The notes under the pieces are model-generated. The model did no database searches. It had not been told where the DNA came from and saw nothing but the letters and a program-made list of their open reading frames with translations. A stretch of DNA of 64,000 nucleotides from Rhizobium sp. G21 (GTDB lineage Bacteria > Pseudomonadota > Alphaproteobacteria > Rhizobiales > Rhizobiaceae). Positions 9,261 to 17,158 of this stretch are shown here, in pieces (the stretch's first letter is position 1; every line of letters starts with the position of its first letter). The translations under genes and the position numbers were made by a program. The stretch lies in contig NZ_JACFXW010000001.1 of assembly GCF_014158035.1 (NCBI RefSeq), positions 1,922,001-1,986,000 on the forward strand, in the 5' to 3' direction.

Positions 9261-10115
9261 TCAATGTTCGACGACGTTGCAAACCCCGGCAACCGCCTGC
9301 GGATCGCGCGGATGCACCTGCGCGGCGCCGAAGCTGAGCAGGTGTCGCGCGCCGTAGAGATCGGCGATCCGCTCTGCCGCGTCCCGCAAAGTCACCGGCT
9401 CGCCGGAGCAAACATTGACGACGCCCGTCTGGCCGGTGTCGACCAACCCGGCCACGTCGGCTCCGGCGATCTCGACATCCAGGAAGTCGCGGATCTTGTC
9501 GCCTGCCGACAGGATCATCTGCTCGCCGGCCCCGAGCCTGCGATGCAGGCTCGGGAAGAGGCGCGCCGGATGCTCCCCCTCCCCGTACAAATAGAACAAG
9601 CGCGCCCAGGCGAAATCCACGCCCGCCGCCGCAAACCGACGACGCGCGGCAAGATAGAGGGCGAGTTTCGCCGCAGCATAGACGGTGACTGGACCGAGCG
9701 GAGATGTTTCGGTGATCGCGGCGTTGGGCAGCCGATATTCGAAACAGGTGCCGACCCCGATGAACCGCCGCGCGCCGGCGCGACAGACCGCATCGGCGAG
9801 CCTAAGGCTGCCTCGCAGGCAACGGATATTTTCCGCAGAATCGAGATACAGGCCGGGCTCGACATACCAGGCGGCATGGATCACGGCGTCGACACCTTCG
9901 AGCCGCGACAGCCACCAATCCTCGTTCTCGTCGAAGAGATCGAGGGTCGGCACGATCTCGATCCGCCCCACGAGGTCACTGGGGTTCACGCGCCCCGGTC
10001 GGGCCGTCATCCGTACGGCGTGACCGCGGGCCAGGAGCGACTTGACGATCTGGCGCCCCACAAAGCCGGTCCCACCTGTCACAAGCACCGTTTTCAAGCA
10101 ATCCTCCGGTTTCAT
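9261..10115 (-). CDS. NAD(P)-dependent epimerase/dehydratase (extended SDR)
   Basis: 284-residue extended short-chain dehydrogenase/reductase acting on nucleotide sugars. Visible features are the Rossmann motif VTGGTGFVG at the N terminus, the catalytic YAAAK motif and a preceding GVGTCFEY strand. Start is the ATG at 10115. In the context of rfbF/rfbG, an epimerase and a C-methyltransferase nearby, a likely job is reducing the 4-keto group of the CDP-4-keto-6-deoxyhexose at the end of the pathway; this is inference from neighbourhood. It is divergent from the FkbM operon with only 87 bp between, so the two may be co-regulated. Confidence 0.85.
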   Translation of the reverse strand: MKPEDCLKTVLVTGGTGFVGRQIVKSLLARGHAVRMTARPGRVNPSDLVGRIEIVPTLDLFDENEDWWLSRLEGVDAVIHAAWYVEPGLYLDSAENIRCLRGSLRLADAVCRAGARRFIGVGTCFEYRLPNAAITETSPLGPVTVYAAAKLALYLAARRRFAAAGVDFAWARLFYLYGEGEHPARLFPSLHRRLGAGEQMILSAGDKIRDFLDVEIAGADVAGLVDTGQTGVVNVCSGEPVTLRDAAERIADLYGARHLLSFGAAQVHPRDPQAVAGVCNVVEH

Positions 10116-10202
10116 TCTCGAAATGGCGATATCAGTCCGATGAATAGCTCCGTGCAAGGATGGTGGGAATATGGTGGGCGTCGTTAACCAGAGATTCGTA
10201 GG

Positions 10203-11420
10203 ATGCCGCAGCTATTGGATATGACAGGCAGCGCCCGGATGCGGCATGGCGCGCGCGCGTTTTCCACCCTGCCCGGCGTCGTCCGATCGGTGGGTCTTCT
10301 CGAAGAGATCGCCAATGGATCGCCTTACGTCGCGCCCATTCGCGACGATCTTCGCATCGGCCTGTACGGGGCCGGCGATTTCGGCCGCATGGCGCTGGAT
10401 GTGCTGACGGCGCTTTGGATCAAGCCCGCCTTCCTCATCGACCGAAATCCCGACGCCGCTCGCCGCAATCCCGTCTTCGACGGCATTCCCATCTACGCCC
10501 CGGAGGAGACGCCGGACGCGCTGAAGGACCAAGCGCAGATCCTGGTGACGGTGGCGACGGCGGCCTATGCGCCGATCGAGAGCGCTCTTTACGACCATGG
10601 CTTTCAGCATGTCGCCCCGTTCTACGATTATTCCGAACGCTATCGTCACATTCATCCCCTGTCCAACGGCTGGCGGTTCGAAGGACTGGCGGCGCATGAC
10701 CAGGCAATGATCGTCCATGTCCTGCAGGGCCTGGAAGACGACGTGTCGCGCGCCCACCACCTGCAATTTCTCGCTTGGCGCAGACTGCGCCAGGAGTGGA
10801 CCTTCGACGGCGCGCCCATCGATCCATCCAATCGCTATTTCATTCCGGAAGTGGAGACGCTTCTGGGAACGGGCGAACACTTCGTGGATGCCGGCGCGTA
10901 TCGCGGCCATGTTTCGGTGGATTTCGCACGCCGTCGGCCCGACTGGGACAGCATTGCCGCGATCGAGCCGGATCCGCTCAATCGCGCCGAAATGGAGCGA
11001 GGCTTCGCAGCCGCGTTCCAGGATCTCAACAAGCAGCCGATGCGCCTCGATTGCGCACTCGGCGCGGCCAATGGCGAAGCCGCCTTCCACCATGGCCTGG
11101 GTTACGCCTCGCAGCTTTCGGCCACCGGCGGGTTGTTGGCGCGCTTGCGCGCGCTCGACGACCTCGATCTCGCGCCGAGCTTCCTGAAGCTCCACCTCGA
11201 AGGCGGCGAACTCGACGCCCTCAAGGGCGCCAGCCAAACACTGGCCAAACACCGCCCGATCATCGCCGCCACCATCTATCACAACGACGACGGCGTCTGG
11301 CGCACGCCGCTCTACCTGATGCAGACGCTGAAAAATTATCGCTTTCTCCTTCGGCTCCACGCCTGGTGCGGCACGGGCGCGGTGCTCTACGCCCTGCCTC
11401 GCGAAAGGTCGGAGGCATGA
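10203..11420 (+). CDS. FkbM family methyltransferase with N-terminal Rossmann-like domain
   Basis: 405 residues in two parts. Residues about 45-150 look like a nucleotide-binding Rossmann fold (LYGAGDFGRMALDVL, then VTVATAAYAPIE). Residues about 220-395 are an FkbM methyltransferase (HFVDAGAYRGHVSVDFA for SAM binding). The usual FkbM I-K-x-D-V-E-G strand reads LKLHLEGGELDALKGA here, with His where Asp is normal, so activity may differ. Likely O-methylates a sugar or glycan. First gene of a three-gene operon whose next gene overlaps its stop codon. Confidence 0.82.
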   Translation: MPQLLDMTGSARMRHGARAFSTLPGVVRSVGLLEEIANGSPYVAPIRDDLRIGLYGAGDFGRMALDVLTALWIKPAFLIDRNPDAARRNPVFDGIPIYAPEETPDALKDQAQILVTVATAAYAPIESALYDHGFQHVAPFYDYSERYRHIHPLSNGWRFEGLAAHDQAMIVHVLQGLEDDVSRAHHLQFLAWRRLRQEWTFDGAPIDPSNRYFIPEVETLLGTGEHFVDAGAYRGHVSVDFARRRPDWDSIAAIEPDPLNRAEMERGFAAAFQDLNKQPMRLDCALGAANGEAAFHHGLGYASQLSATGGLLARLRALDDLDLAPSFLKLHLEGGELDALKGASQTLAKHRPIIAATIYHNDDGVWRTPLYLMQTLKNYRFLLRLHAWCGTGAVLYALPRERSEA

Positions 11421-12502
11421 CGCCCGATTTCGACAGGCTGGCCGACTGGGCGGCGCAGGTGCGGCAGTCCGCGCCGGACAGCGTGCTGACGGGCGCGAGG
11501 CCCGCGGCGCTCTATGGCTACGGTTTTCTCGGGCGCTTCGCCCACAAGGACCTTCAAAGCCGGGGCGTCAGGCTCCAATGCGCCTATGACGGCAAGCCGG
11601 AGCTCGATGGACAGGTCGTCGACGGGCTCGACATCCGCTCTCCCGCGCATCTCGCCGCCGACGAACCGGCCTTCGTCTTCATCAGCGCGCGGCATGCGGT
11701 GCGCGAAGTCTCGGCCAAGCTTGCCGCGATCGGCATCCCGCATGTTTCAGTCGACGCCCATTATGTTGCGCACGATATAGACGCCTACAAGCAGATTCAC
11801 GACGACTGGCTGGACGACGACCGATCCCGAGAAACGCTGCGGGCCGTGATGGCGACCATGCTGACGGGCGACAAGGCGCATGTCGCAGCCCAGTTCGAGC
11901 GCGACCAGTATTTCTGCCTGCCGCAGTTCTGCGGGTCGGAAAAAGAAATCTATGTCGACGCCGGCGCTTATGTCGGCGACAGCCTCGAACGCTTTCTCTG
12001 GAGCCAGAACGGCGTCTTTCATCGCGCCCTGTGCTTCGAGCCGGGCATGCGACAGTTTCGGGCGCTCGCCAATCGCCGCCGCCGGCTGCTCAGCGAATGG
12101 GCGCTCGACGAGGATCAGATTACCGTCATTCCCGCAGCGCTCGGCGAGAGTGACGAAACGGGGTCGGCGGCGAGCAGCAGCGGCGACATGACCAGCCTGG
12201 CGCTGTCGAACGCCGGCGAGCACCCGTTCAAGATCCTGTCTCTCGACGCGCATCTCGCCGGCGAGCGGGTGAGCCTGATCAAGGCGGATGTCGAGGGCAT
12301 GGAAATGCCGCTGCTCAAGGGCGCGGCCGAGACCATTCGCCGGCACAGGCCCAAACTCGCCATCTGCGTCTATCACTACCCCTCGGATATTCCGGTCATC
12401 AGCCGGGCCATCAAATCGCTCGTTCCCGACTATCGTTTCGCGCTTCGGCATCACTCGCCGCAGTTCATGGAAACGGTGCTCTACGCCTGGATCGAGACCT
12501 GA
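11417..12502 (+). CDS. Second Rossmann-FkbM methyltransferase
   Basis: 361-residue paralogue of the preceding protein with the same architecture: a Rossmann-like part (LYGYGFLGRFAHKDL, about residues 33-130) and an FkbM methyltransferase (VDAGAYVGDSLERF, then LIKADVEGMEMPLLKGA, which keeps the canonical Asp). The ATG at 11417 overlaps the upstream stop as ATGA, and GGAGG precedes it, so the two are translationally coupled. The pair probably arose by duplication and then diverged, suggesting two different acceptor positions or substrates on the same glycan. Confidence 0.84.
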   Translation: MTPDFDRLADWAAQVRQSAPDSVLTGARPAALYGYGFLGRFAHKDLQSRGVRLQCAYDGKPELDGQVVDGLDIRSPAHLAADEPAFVFISARHAVREVSAKLAAIGIPHVSVDAHYVAHDIDAYKQIHDDWLDDDRSRETLRAVMATMLTGDKAHVAAQFERDQYFCLPQFCGSEKEIYVDAGAYVGDSLERFLWSQNGVFHRALCFEPGMRQFRALANRRRRLLSEWALDEDQITVIPAALGESDETGSAASSSGDMTSLALSNAGEHPFKILSLDAHLAGERVSLIKADVEGMEMPLLKGAAETIRRHRPKLAICVYHYPSDIPVISRAIKSLVPDYRFALRHHSPQFMETVLYAWIET

Positions 12503-12514
12503 AAGGAAGCCGTC

Positions 12515-13327
12515 ATGGATCCCGTCGAACATTTCCGCCAACTGGTCGCCAACAATATCCGCAAGATTGGCGAAGACAGAGATTTTCTCGGCCTGTCCAA
12601 TATCTGGGTGCGGGAATCGATCCGGCATGGCTATGCGCAGAATTTCACCTGGCTCGGACGTCCCGTCATCCAGGTGCCGCAGGACCTCTACGCGATCCAG
12701 GAACTGATCTGGGCCTGCCGACCCGACCTGATCATCGAGACCGGCATCGCCCATGGCGGCTCGCTGGTGACCTCGGCTTCGATGCTGGCGCTCATGGATT
12801 ATTGCGACGCCGTCGTCGAAGGCAAGGTGCTCGACCCCAAGGCGAGCCGCCGCAAGGTGGTCGGCGTCGACATCGACATCCGCGCCCATAACCGTTCCGC
12901 GATCGACGCTCATCCGATGCGTCACAAGATCCACCTGATCGAGGGCTCCTCCGTCTCTCCGGAGGTGATGGCCCAGATCGAGCAGCATGCCCAAGGCTAT
13001 GAACGGGTCATGGTCTTCCTCGATTCCAACCATACGCATGAGCATGTGCTCGAGGAGTTGGAGCTTTACGCGCCCTATGTGAGCAAGGGCTCATACTGCG
13101 TGGTCTGGGACACCGGCGTCGAGGACCTGCCGGAAGGTTTCACCGCCGACCGCCCCTGGGGCAAGGGCGACAACCCCAAGACCGCCGTCTGGGAATACCG
13201 CAAGCGTCTGGAAAGCGAGGGCCGCAAGGGCCGCGACGGCGAGCCGCTGAATCTCGACATCGACCTGACGATCGAACACAAGATCGCCATCACCGCGTCG
13301 CCGGATGGGTTCCTGAAGCGGGTGTGA
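12515..13327 (+). CDS. CmcI-like methyltransferase (cephalosporin hydroxylase family)
   Basis: 270-residue member of the CmcI/cephalosporin-hydroxylase family, whose members are SAM-dependent O-methyltransferases common in surface-polysaccharide and rhamnosyl-methylation clusters. Visible features: the SAM-binding ETGIAHGGSLVTSASML segment, VVGVDIDIRAHN, and VMVFLDSNHTHEHVLEELE with its conserved metal-associated Asp and His. The beta-lactam name of the family is historical; no antibiotic genes are nearby. Starts 12 bp after the second FkbM gene behind an AAGGAAG site and is the last gene of the operon, followed by a strong terminator. Confidence 0.85.
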   Translation: MDPVEHFRQLVANNIRKIGEDRDFLGLSNIWVRESIRHGYAQNFTWLGRPVIQVPQDLYAIQELIWACRPDLIIETGIAHGGSLVTSASMLALMDYCDAVVEGKVLDPKASRRKVVGVDIDIRAHNRSAIDAHPMRHKIHLIEGSSVSPEVMAQIEQHAQGYERVMVFLDSNHTHEHVLEELELYAPYVSKGSYCVVWDTGVEDLPEGFTADRPWGKGDNPKTAVWEYRKRLESEGRKGRDGEPLNLDIDLTIEHKIAITASPDGFLKRV

Positions 13328-13350
13328 GACAAGCCACGCTTGGCAACGAG

Positions 13351-13377
13351 AAAAGCCGGGTCGAACGCCCGGCTTTT
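13351..13377. terminator. Bidirectional intrinsic terminator
   Basis: Perfect 10-bp inverted repeat AAAAGCCGGG (13351-13360) and CCCGGCTTTT (13368-13377) with a 7-nt loop. It has A and T tracts on the proper sides for both strands and sits between the convergent CmcI-like and radical SAM genes. Confidence 0.88.
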
Positions 13378-13400
13378 TCACGTCATAGGGATATGTGGAG

Positions 13401-14477
13401 CTATTCCGCCGCCTGCGCAGCGCTCGGCGGCACGATCGCCGCATCCAGCTGCCGCCTGATATCGGCGGGCAGTTGCGAGACGTCGACGGCGGTGCGGTTG
13501 CCGCAGCCGGCGCAGAGCTTGATGTCGTTGCAGCCGCCGTTCAGATGCTTGCGGCGGATCTCGTAGAGCGCAACCGAATCGACGACTTCGAGGATCGAGC
13601 CGCCCAGATGCGCCTTGGTCGGAGGAAGCTCCTCCATCAGATGCCCGACGGTCAGGCCGTTGAACACGTCGGAGCAGCAGGCCGAAACCTTGCCGTTGTG
13701 CATGACATAGAGAAGGTAGAAGGGGATTTCGCAAGGGGCGGCCATGCCGTCCTTGCCGTCCAGCATGCCCTTGCCGACATCGACCAGCGGCTGTTGCTTG
13801 AGATGCACGACATTGGACTTTCGCGCGGCTTCCGCGAATTCATCGAACACAGAATCCGAATCCGCCTGGGTGATGCCGTAGGAATTGTCCTCCTCGGCTG
13901 CGAAATATTTGATGTAGAGTTCGGTCCTGCCTTCGGCTTCAACGACCGGAATGACGGCGCGGAGATTGGCGAGCACCCGTTCGGCGTAGTCGCCGACTTT
14001 CACCGTATTGTATTTGTCGCGGTCCAGCGTATCGACGCTGATATGAATCTCGTCGAGGCCGGCGGCGATCAATTCCCGCGCCTTGGCCTCGTTGAGCAGA
14101 ATGCCGTTGGTGATGACCCGGGTCTTGAGCGCGAAGCCTTCTGACTTCACCCTGGCGATCATCGCGCCGATCTTCTTGTTGAGCAACGGCTCGCCATTGC
14201 CGTGAAACTGGATCATCGCCAAAGGCCCGCGTTCGGCGACATAGACGCGGAGATCCGCCAGGATCTTTTCCCAGGTCTCTTCCTTCATCACGCCGGCGTG
14301 CTCGCGGAATTTCGGCGCGCGGCCGGAATGGGCGTCGCAGAAGGTGCATTTGAGATTGCAGGCCGAGGCCGCCTCGATGACCAGCGTCAGGATCTTGCGA
14401 TCGAGCAGGGCGGCGGTCAGATTGCGCGCCCGGATCGCCATGAATTGCGGATCCTTGGCTTGCTGGAATGTCAGCAT
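13401..14477 (-). CDS. Radical SAM/SPASM protein in glycan cluster
   Basis: 358 residues. The radical SAM cluster motif is C40-NLK-C44-TF-C47 and ligates a 4Fe-4S cluster for SAM cleavage. The barrel continues with a GNGEPLLNK motif. The C-terminal part carries more cysteines (PCEIP, ACCSD, GGCND, CAGC), fitting a SPASM/Twitch auxiliary cluster region. The start at 14477 follows a GAGAGG site. It is last in the minus-strand glycan operon behind two GT2 genes, so a role in modifying a sugar or glycan-linked substrate is inferred; the exact reaction is unknown. SPASM enzymes often act on peptides, but I see no precursor peptide gene nearby. Confidence 0.82.
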   Translation of the reverse strand: MLTFQQAKDPQFMAIRARNLTAALLDRKILTLVIEAASACNLKCTFCDAHSGRAPKFREHAGVMKEETWEKILADLRVYVAERGPLAMIQFHGNGEPLLNKKIGAMIARVKSEGFALKTRVITNGILLNEAKARELIAAGLDEIHISVDTLDRDKYNTVKVGDYAERVLANLRAVIPVVEAEGRTELYIKYFAAEEDNSYGITQADSDSVFDEFAEAARKSNVVHLKQQPLVDVGKGMLDGKDGMAAPCEIPFYLLYVMHNGKVSACCSDVFNGLTVGHLMEELPPTKAHLGGSILEVVDSVALYEIRRKHLNGGCNDIKLCAGCGNRTAVDVSQLPADIRRQLDAAIVPPSAAQAAE

Positions 14478-14572
14478 GTCGACGTTCCTCTCCGCCTCGG
14501 TGACAGCGCGTCTTTCGGCTGCGTTAACTATAGGTCCGCAAATGCAAACAAAGCTTTTATGCCGGACCCTGA

Positions 14573-15808
14573 TCATGCGCGCTTTTTCGCCTTTTCGTCG
14601 ACCACGAACTGGAAGTCGGCGACGATCTCTCCGACCGGCAGAAGCGCCGACGAGACGAAGCGATAATAATCCTCGCATGTTCGGCAATGGGGGTTGTCGG
14701 CGTTGACGACGAGCAATCTGTCGGGCGTCAACCCGGAAAAGGGAGGCAGCTTGCCCGGCCGTTCGGGATAGACCGGCTTGAATTGCCGCAGATATTTACC
14801 ACCCTTCCATTTGGAGAAGGCGGTGCGGTAGCGGGCGACGGTGATCTCGAAATCCTCGGCCGAGGCGGCGGCCGCGCACTGGTTCATGCAGGCCTGGACG
14901 AAATTGTCCTCGAAGCCGGAAAAGGCGACGCCATGGCGCTTGGAGAACCAGTGATGCACCATGCCAATGCAGGCCATCAGACCGAAACGACTCTTGAAAG
15001 GATAGTCCTTGAAGCAGTCCATCTGGTCGAGCGGCGCATCGAGCTCCTTGTCGAACAACGCCTGCTTCGCTTCCTGATCCTTGAGGCTCTTGATGCCCGC
15101 GGTGTTGGACATCGGGCAGACGCCGAGCACCGACAGCGGCCGGGCGCAATGGACGAAGCCTTTGCCGTTGGCGATGATCTTGTAGATGCTCTCATAGTCG
15201 ACCACGGGAAATTCGAAGAAGGCGCCGCCGTAGCGGGCCTTGATGCGATCGATGAGTTTGCGCGAAACCGCGCCATGGTAGATCGAAAATCCGGAGACGA
15301 TGATATTGCTCGCCTGGCGGAAGCGATAGGCGCGATCCTTGATGAGGTCATGCGAGACGTCATGCACCGCCGTCAGCGTCTGGATGATCTGTCCGGAGGC
15401 GGGTTTTTCGCCGTCTGGCCAGGTGTAGAAGAGTTTCGCCCAGTCGATGGCTTCGACGCCCGGCCGCTCCGCCTCGATCTTGAGAATGACGCCGGCTGCG
15501 TCCGGGTCGGCGTAATCGTCGTCGCCGATGAAGGTCACCCAACGCCCCGTCGAGGCCTCCATGGCGACATTCCAGTTTTCCAGCATCGAACGGGTCTTCT
15601 CCCCGCTCGTCACATAGCGAATGCGCGGGTCGTCGCGCCGCGCATGCATGAAGTCGTCCATGATTTGGGGCTGGTCGGAATTGTCGACGAAGACGAATTC
15701 CACATCGCTTCGATCCGATCGCAGCAACGCCTCGATCGTCTGCTTGAAATAGGGCTGACGGTTGCGGGACGGCACGCAAATGGACAAGACGGGCTTTGAC
15801 GCCGGCAT
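14573..15808 (-). CDS. Glycosyltransferase family 2 (paralogue A)
   Basis: 411 residues. The N-terminal GT-A domain (about 1-125) starts with LSICVPSRNRQPYFKQTIEALL, has FVFVDNSD and the metal/nucleotide-sugar motif FIGDDDY. A long C-terminal region (about 130-410), without recognised domain, is shared with the next gene. Predicted cytoplasmic, transferring a sugar from a nucleotide donor during surface polysaccharide assembly; donor and acceptor unknown. It follows paralogue B with a 39-bp gap. Confidence 0.85.
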   Translation of the reverse strand: MPASKPVLSICVPSRNRQPYFKQTIEALLRSDRSDVEFVFVDNSDQPQIMDDFMHARRDDPRIRYVTSGEKTRSMLENWNVAMEASTGRWVTFIGDDDYADPDAAGVILKIEAERPGVEAIDWAKLFYTWPDGEKPASGQIIQTLTAVHDVSHDLIKDRAYRFRQASNIIVSGFSIYHGAVSRKLIDRIKARYGGAFFEFPVVDYESIYKIIANGKGFVHCARPLSVLGVCPMSNTAGIKSLKDQEAKQALFDKELDAPLDQMDCFKDYPFKSRFGLMACIGMVHHWFSKRHGVAFSGFEDNFVQACMNQCAAAASAEDFEITVARYRTAFSKWKGGKYLRQFKPVYPERPGKLPPFSGLTPDRLLVVNADNPHCRTCEDYYRFVSSALLPVGEIVADFQFVVDEKAKKRA

Positions 15809-15847
15809 GGGGAAACTCCGTGATCGCCGGAGACTAGCCGTTTTGGC

Positions 15848-17068
15848 TTAAGCGAAACTGGCTGTCGTCGAAGGACGATCCGCCGGCTCGATGAGAAATG
15901 TCAAGCTTTCGAACGGCTCGACGATCTGGCGGACAAATCGCAGCGCCTGGGCCGGCGTATCGGCCACGGTTTCGTCGATATAGAGCGTGCCGCCGCGCAG
16001 GCCGGTCAAAGCCTGAGCCTGTTTTCGGCTGCGATAGCACGGTCGGAATTCCGCGAGCCACCGTCCGTCTTCGAACGCCGCGAGCGCCGAGCGGCAGGCC
16101 ACCACCTGCTGGTCGAAGCCGTCTCGACCGTCGCCGTTTTCACAGTCGCGGACCAGGGCCTTTACGAAGTTTTCCTGCCATCCGCCATAGTCGACCCCAT
16201 ATTTCTGCTTGAACCAGTGCTGGACGCCGAGGATGCAGCCGGCGACGCCGAGATGAGGCCCGAACGGAAATCCGCTGATCCACTCGCTGGCCTCTTCGCC
16301 GGCGCCATGCTCGGCGATCATGGCCCGATGATTGGCCCGGGACCGGGTGAAATCACCGGCGGCGGCGGAATTGCTTTCCGCGGAGACGCCCGCCACCGAA
16401 AAGGGCCGCTCGACATAGAGAAAGCGCGTCGCATCGACGGCGAGCTTGCACGACCATTCGTAATCGACCACGGCATGTTCGAACAGGTCGCCATAGCGCC
16501 TGGCGATTTTCTCGACCAGATCGCGTCGGACGGCGCCGTGATAGATGGAATAGGCGCTCGACGGAACATGGCTCGCGCCGCGCCAGCCGAAAAGCCTGTC
16601 GAAAAACTGGGCGCGCGGGGTCTCGGCGGCGCGGTTGCCGAGTTGCAGCGCCATATTGCCGGGGATGCGGCGACTGTCCGGCCAGGCAAAGGACAGCCGG
16701 TTCCAACCGATGCAATCGACATCGGTCGCTCTCGCTTCGATCGCGTCGAGGCAACCGACCATGTCGAGATCGAAAAAATCGTCGTCGCCGATGACGACGA
16801 TCCAGTCGCCCCGGCAGGCCGCGACGGCGCGGGTCCAGTTGGCGGGCATGGACAGGCCGCGGTCGGCCGGCGGCAGATAGGTCAAACGAGGATCGTCGAC
16901 GGTCGCAGCGAACGCAGCCAGCGACAGGGCCGCATCCGAATTGTCGGCGAAAATGATCTCCACATCCCGTCGGGGATTGCCGAGGAGATCGACGAGCGTG
17001 CGTTGCGCGCAAGCCGGGCGGTTGCGCGTGGGAATGCAGAGCGACAGTCGCGGCCTGCGATCAGGCAT
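15848..17068 (-). CDS. Glycosyltransferase family 2 (paralogue B)
   Basis: 406 residues with the same build as its neighbour: GT-A domain opening LSLCIPTRNRPACAQRTLVDLL, IIFADNSD, and FIGDDDY replaced by the equivalent VIGDDDFFD. The C-terminal half aligns by eye with paralogue A (shared VVDYE, ERP/ARP, V-x-G-V segments), so this is a tandem duplication. Same predicted role in transferring sugars to the surface glycan; the two copies may handle successive linkages. It starts 90 bp after the C-methyltransferase stop. Confidence 0.85.
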   Translation of the reverse strand: MPDRRPRLSLCIPTRNRPACAQRTLVDLLGNPRRDVEIIFADNSDAALSLAAFAATVDDPRLTYLPPADRGLSMPANWTRAVAACRGDWIVVIGDDDFFDLDMVGCLDAIEARATDVDCIGWNRLSFAWPDSRRIPGNMALQLGNRAAETPRAQFFDRLFGWRGASHVPSSAYSIYHGAVRRDLVEKIARRYGDLFEHAVVDYEWSCKLAVDATRFLYVERPFSVAGVSAESNSAAAGDFTRSRANHRAMIAEHGAGEEASEWISGFPFGPHLGVAGCILGVQHWFKQKYGVDYGGWQENFVKALVRDCENGDGRDGFDQQVVACRSALAAFEDGRWLAEFRPCYRSRKQAQALTGLRGGTLYIDETVADTPAQALRFVRQIVEPFESLTFLIEPADRPSTTASFA

Positions 17069-17158
17069 GAGCCCGGCGCGGCCCCTTCTTTGGAGCCTCG
17101 ACTGCGATGTCGACCGGCTTGAGGATCGGGGCGACGGCGTCGATGACGGCGAGAGTCG

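Noticed and set aside
12515..13327. A cephalosporin or beta-lactam biosynthesis gene
   Set aside because: The family name is historical; the surrounding genes are all glycan-related and no beta-lactam enzyme is present.
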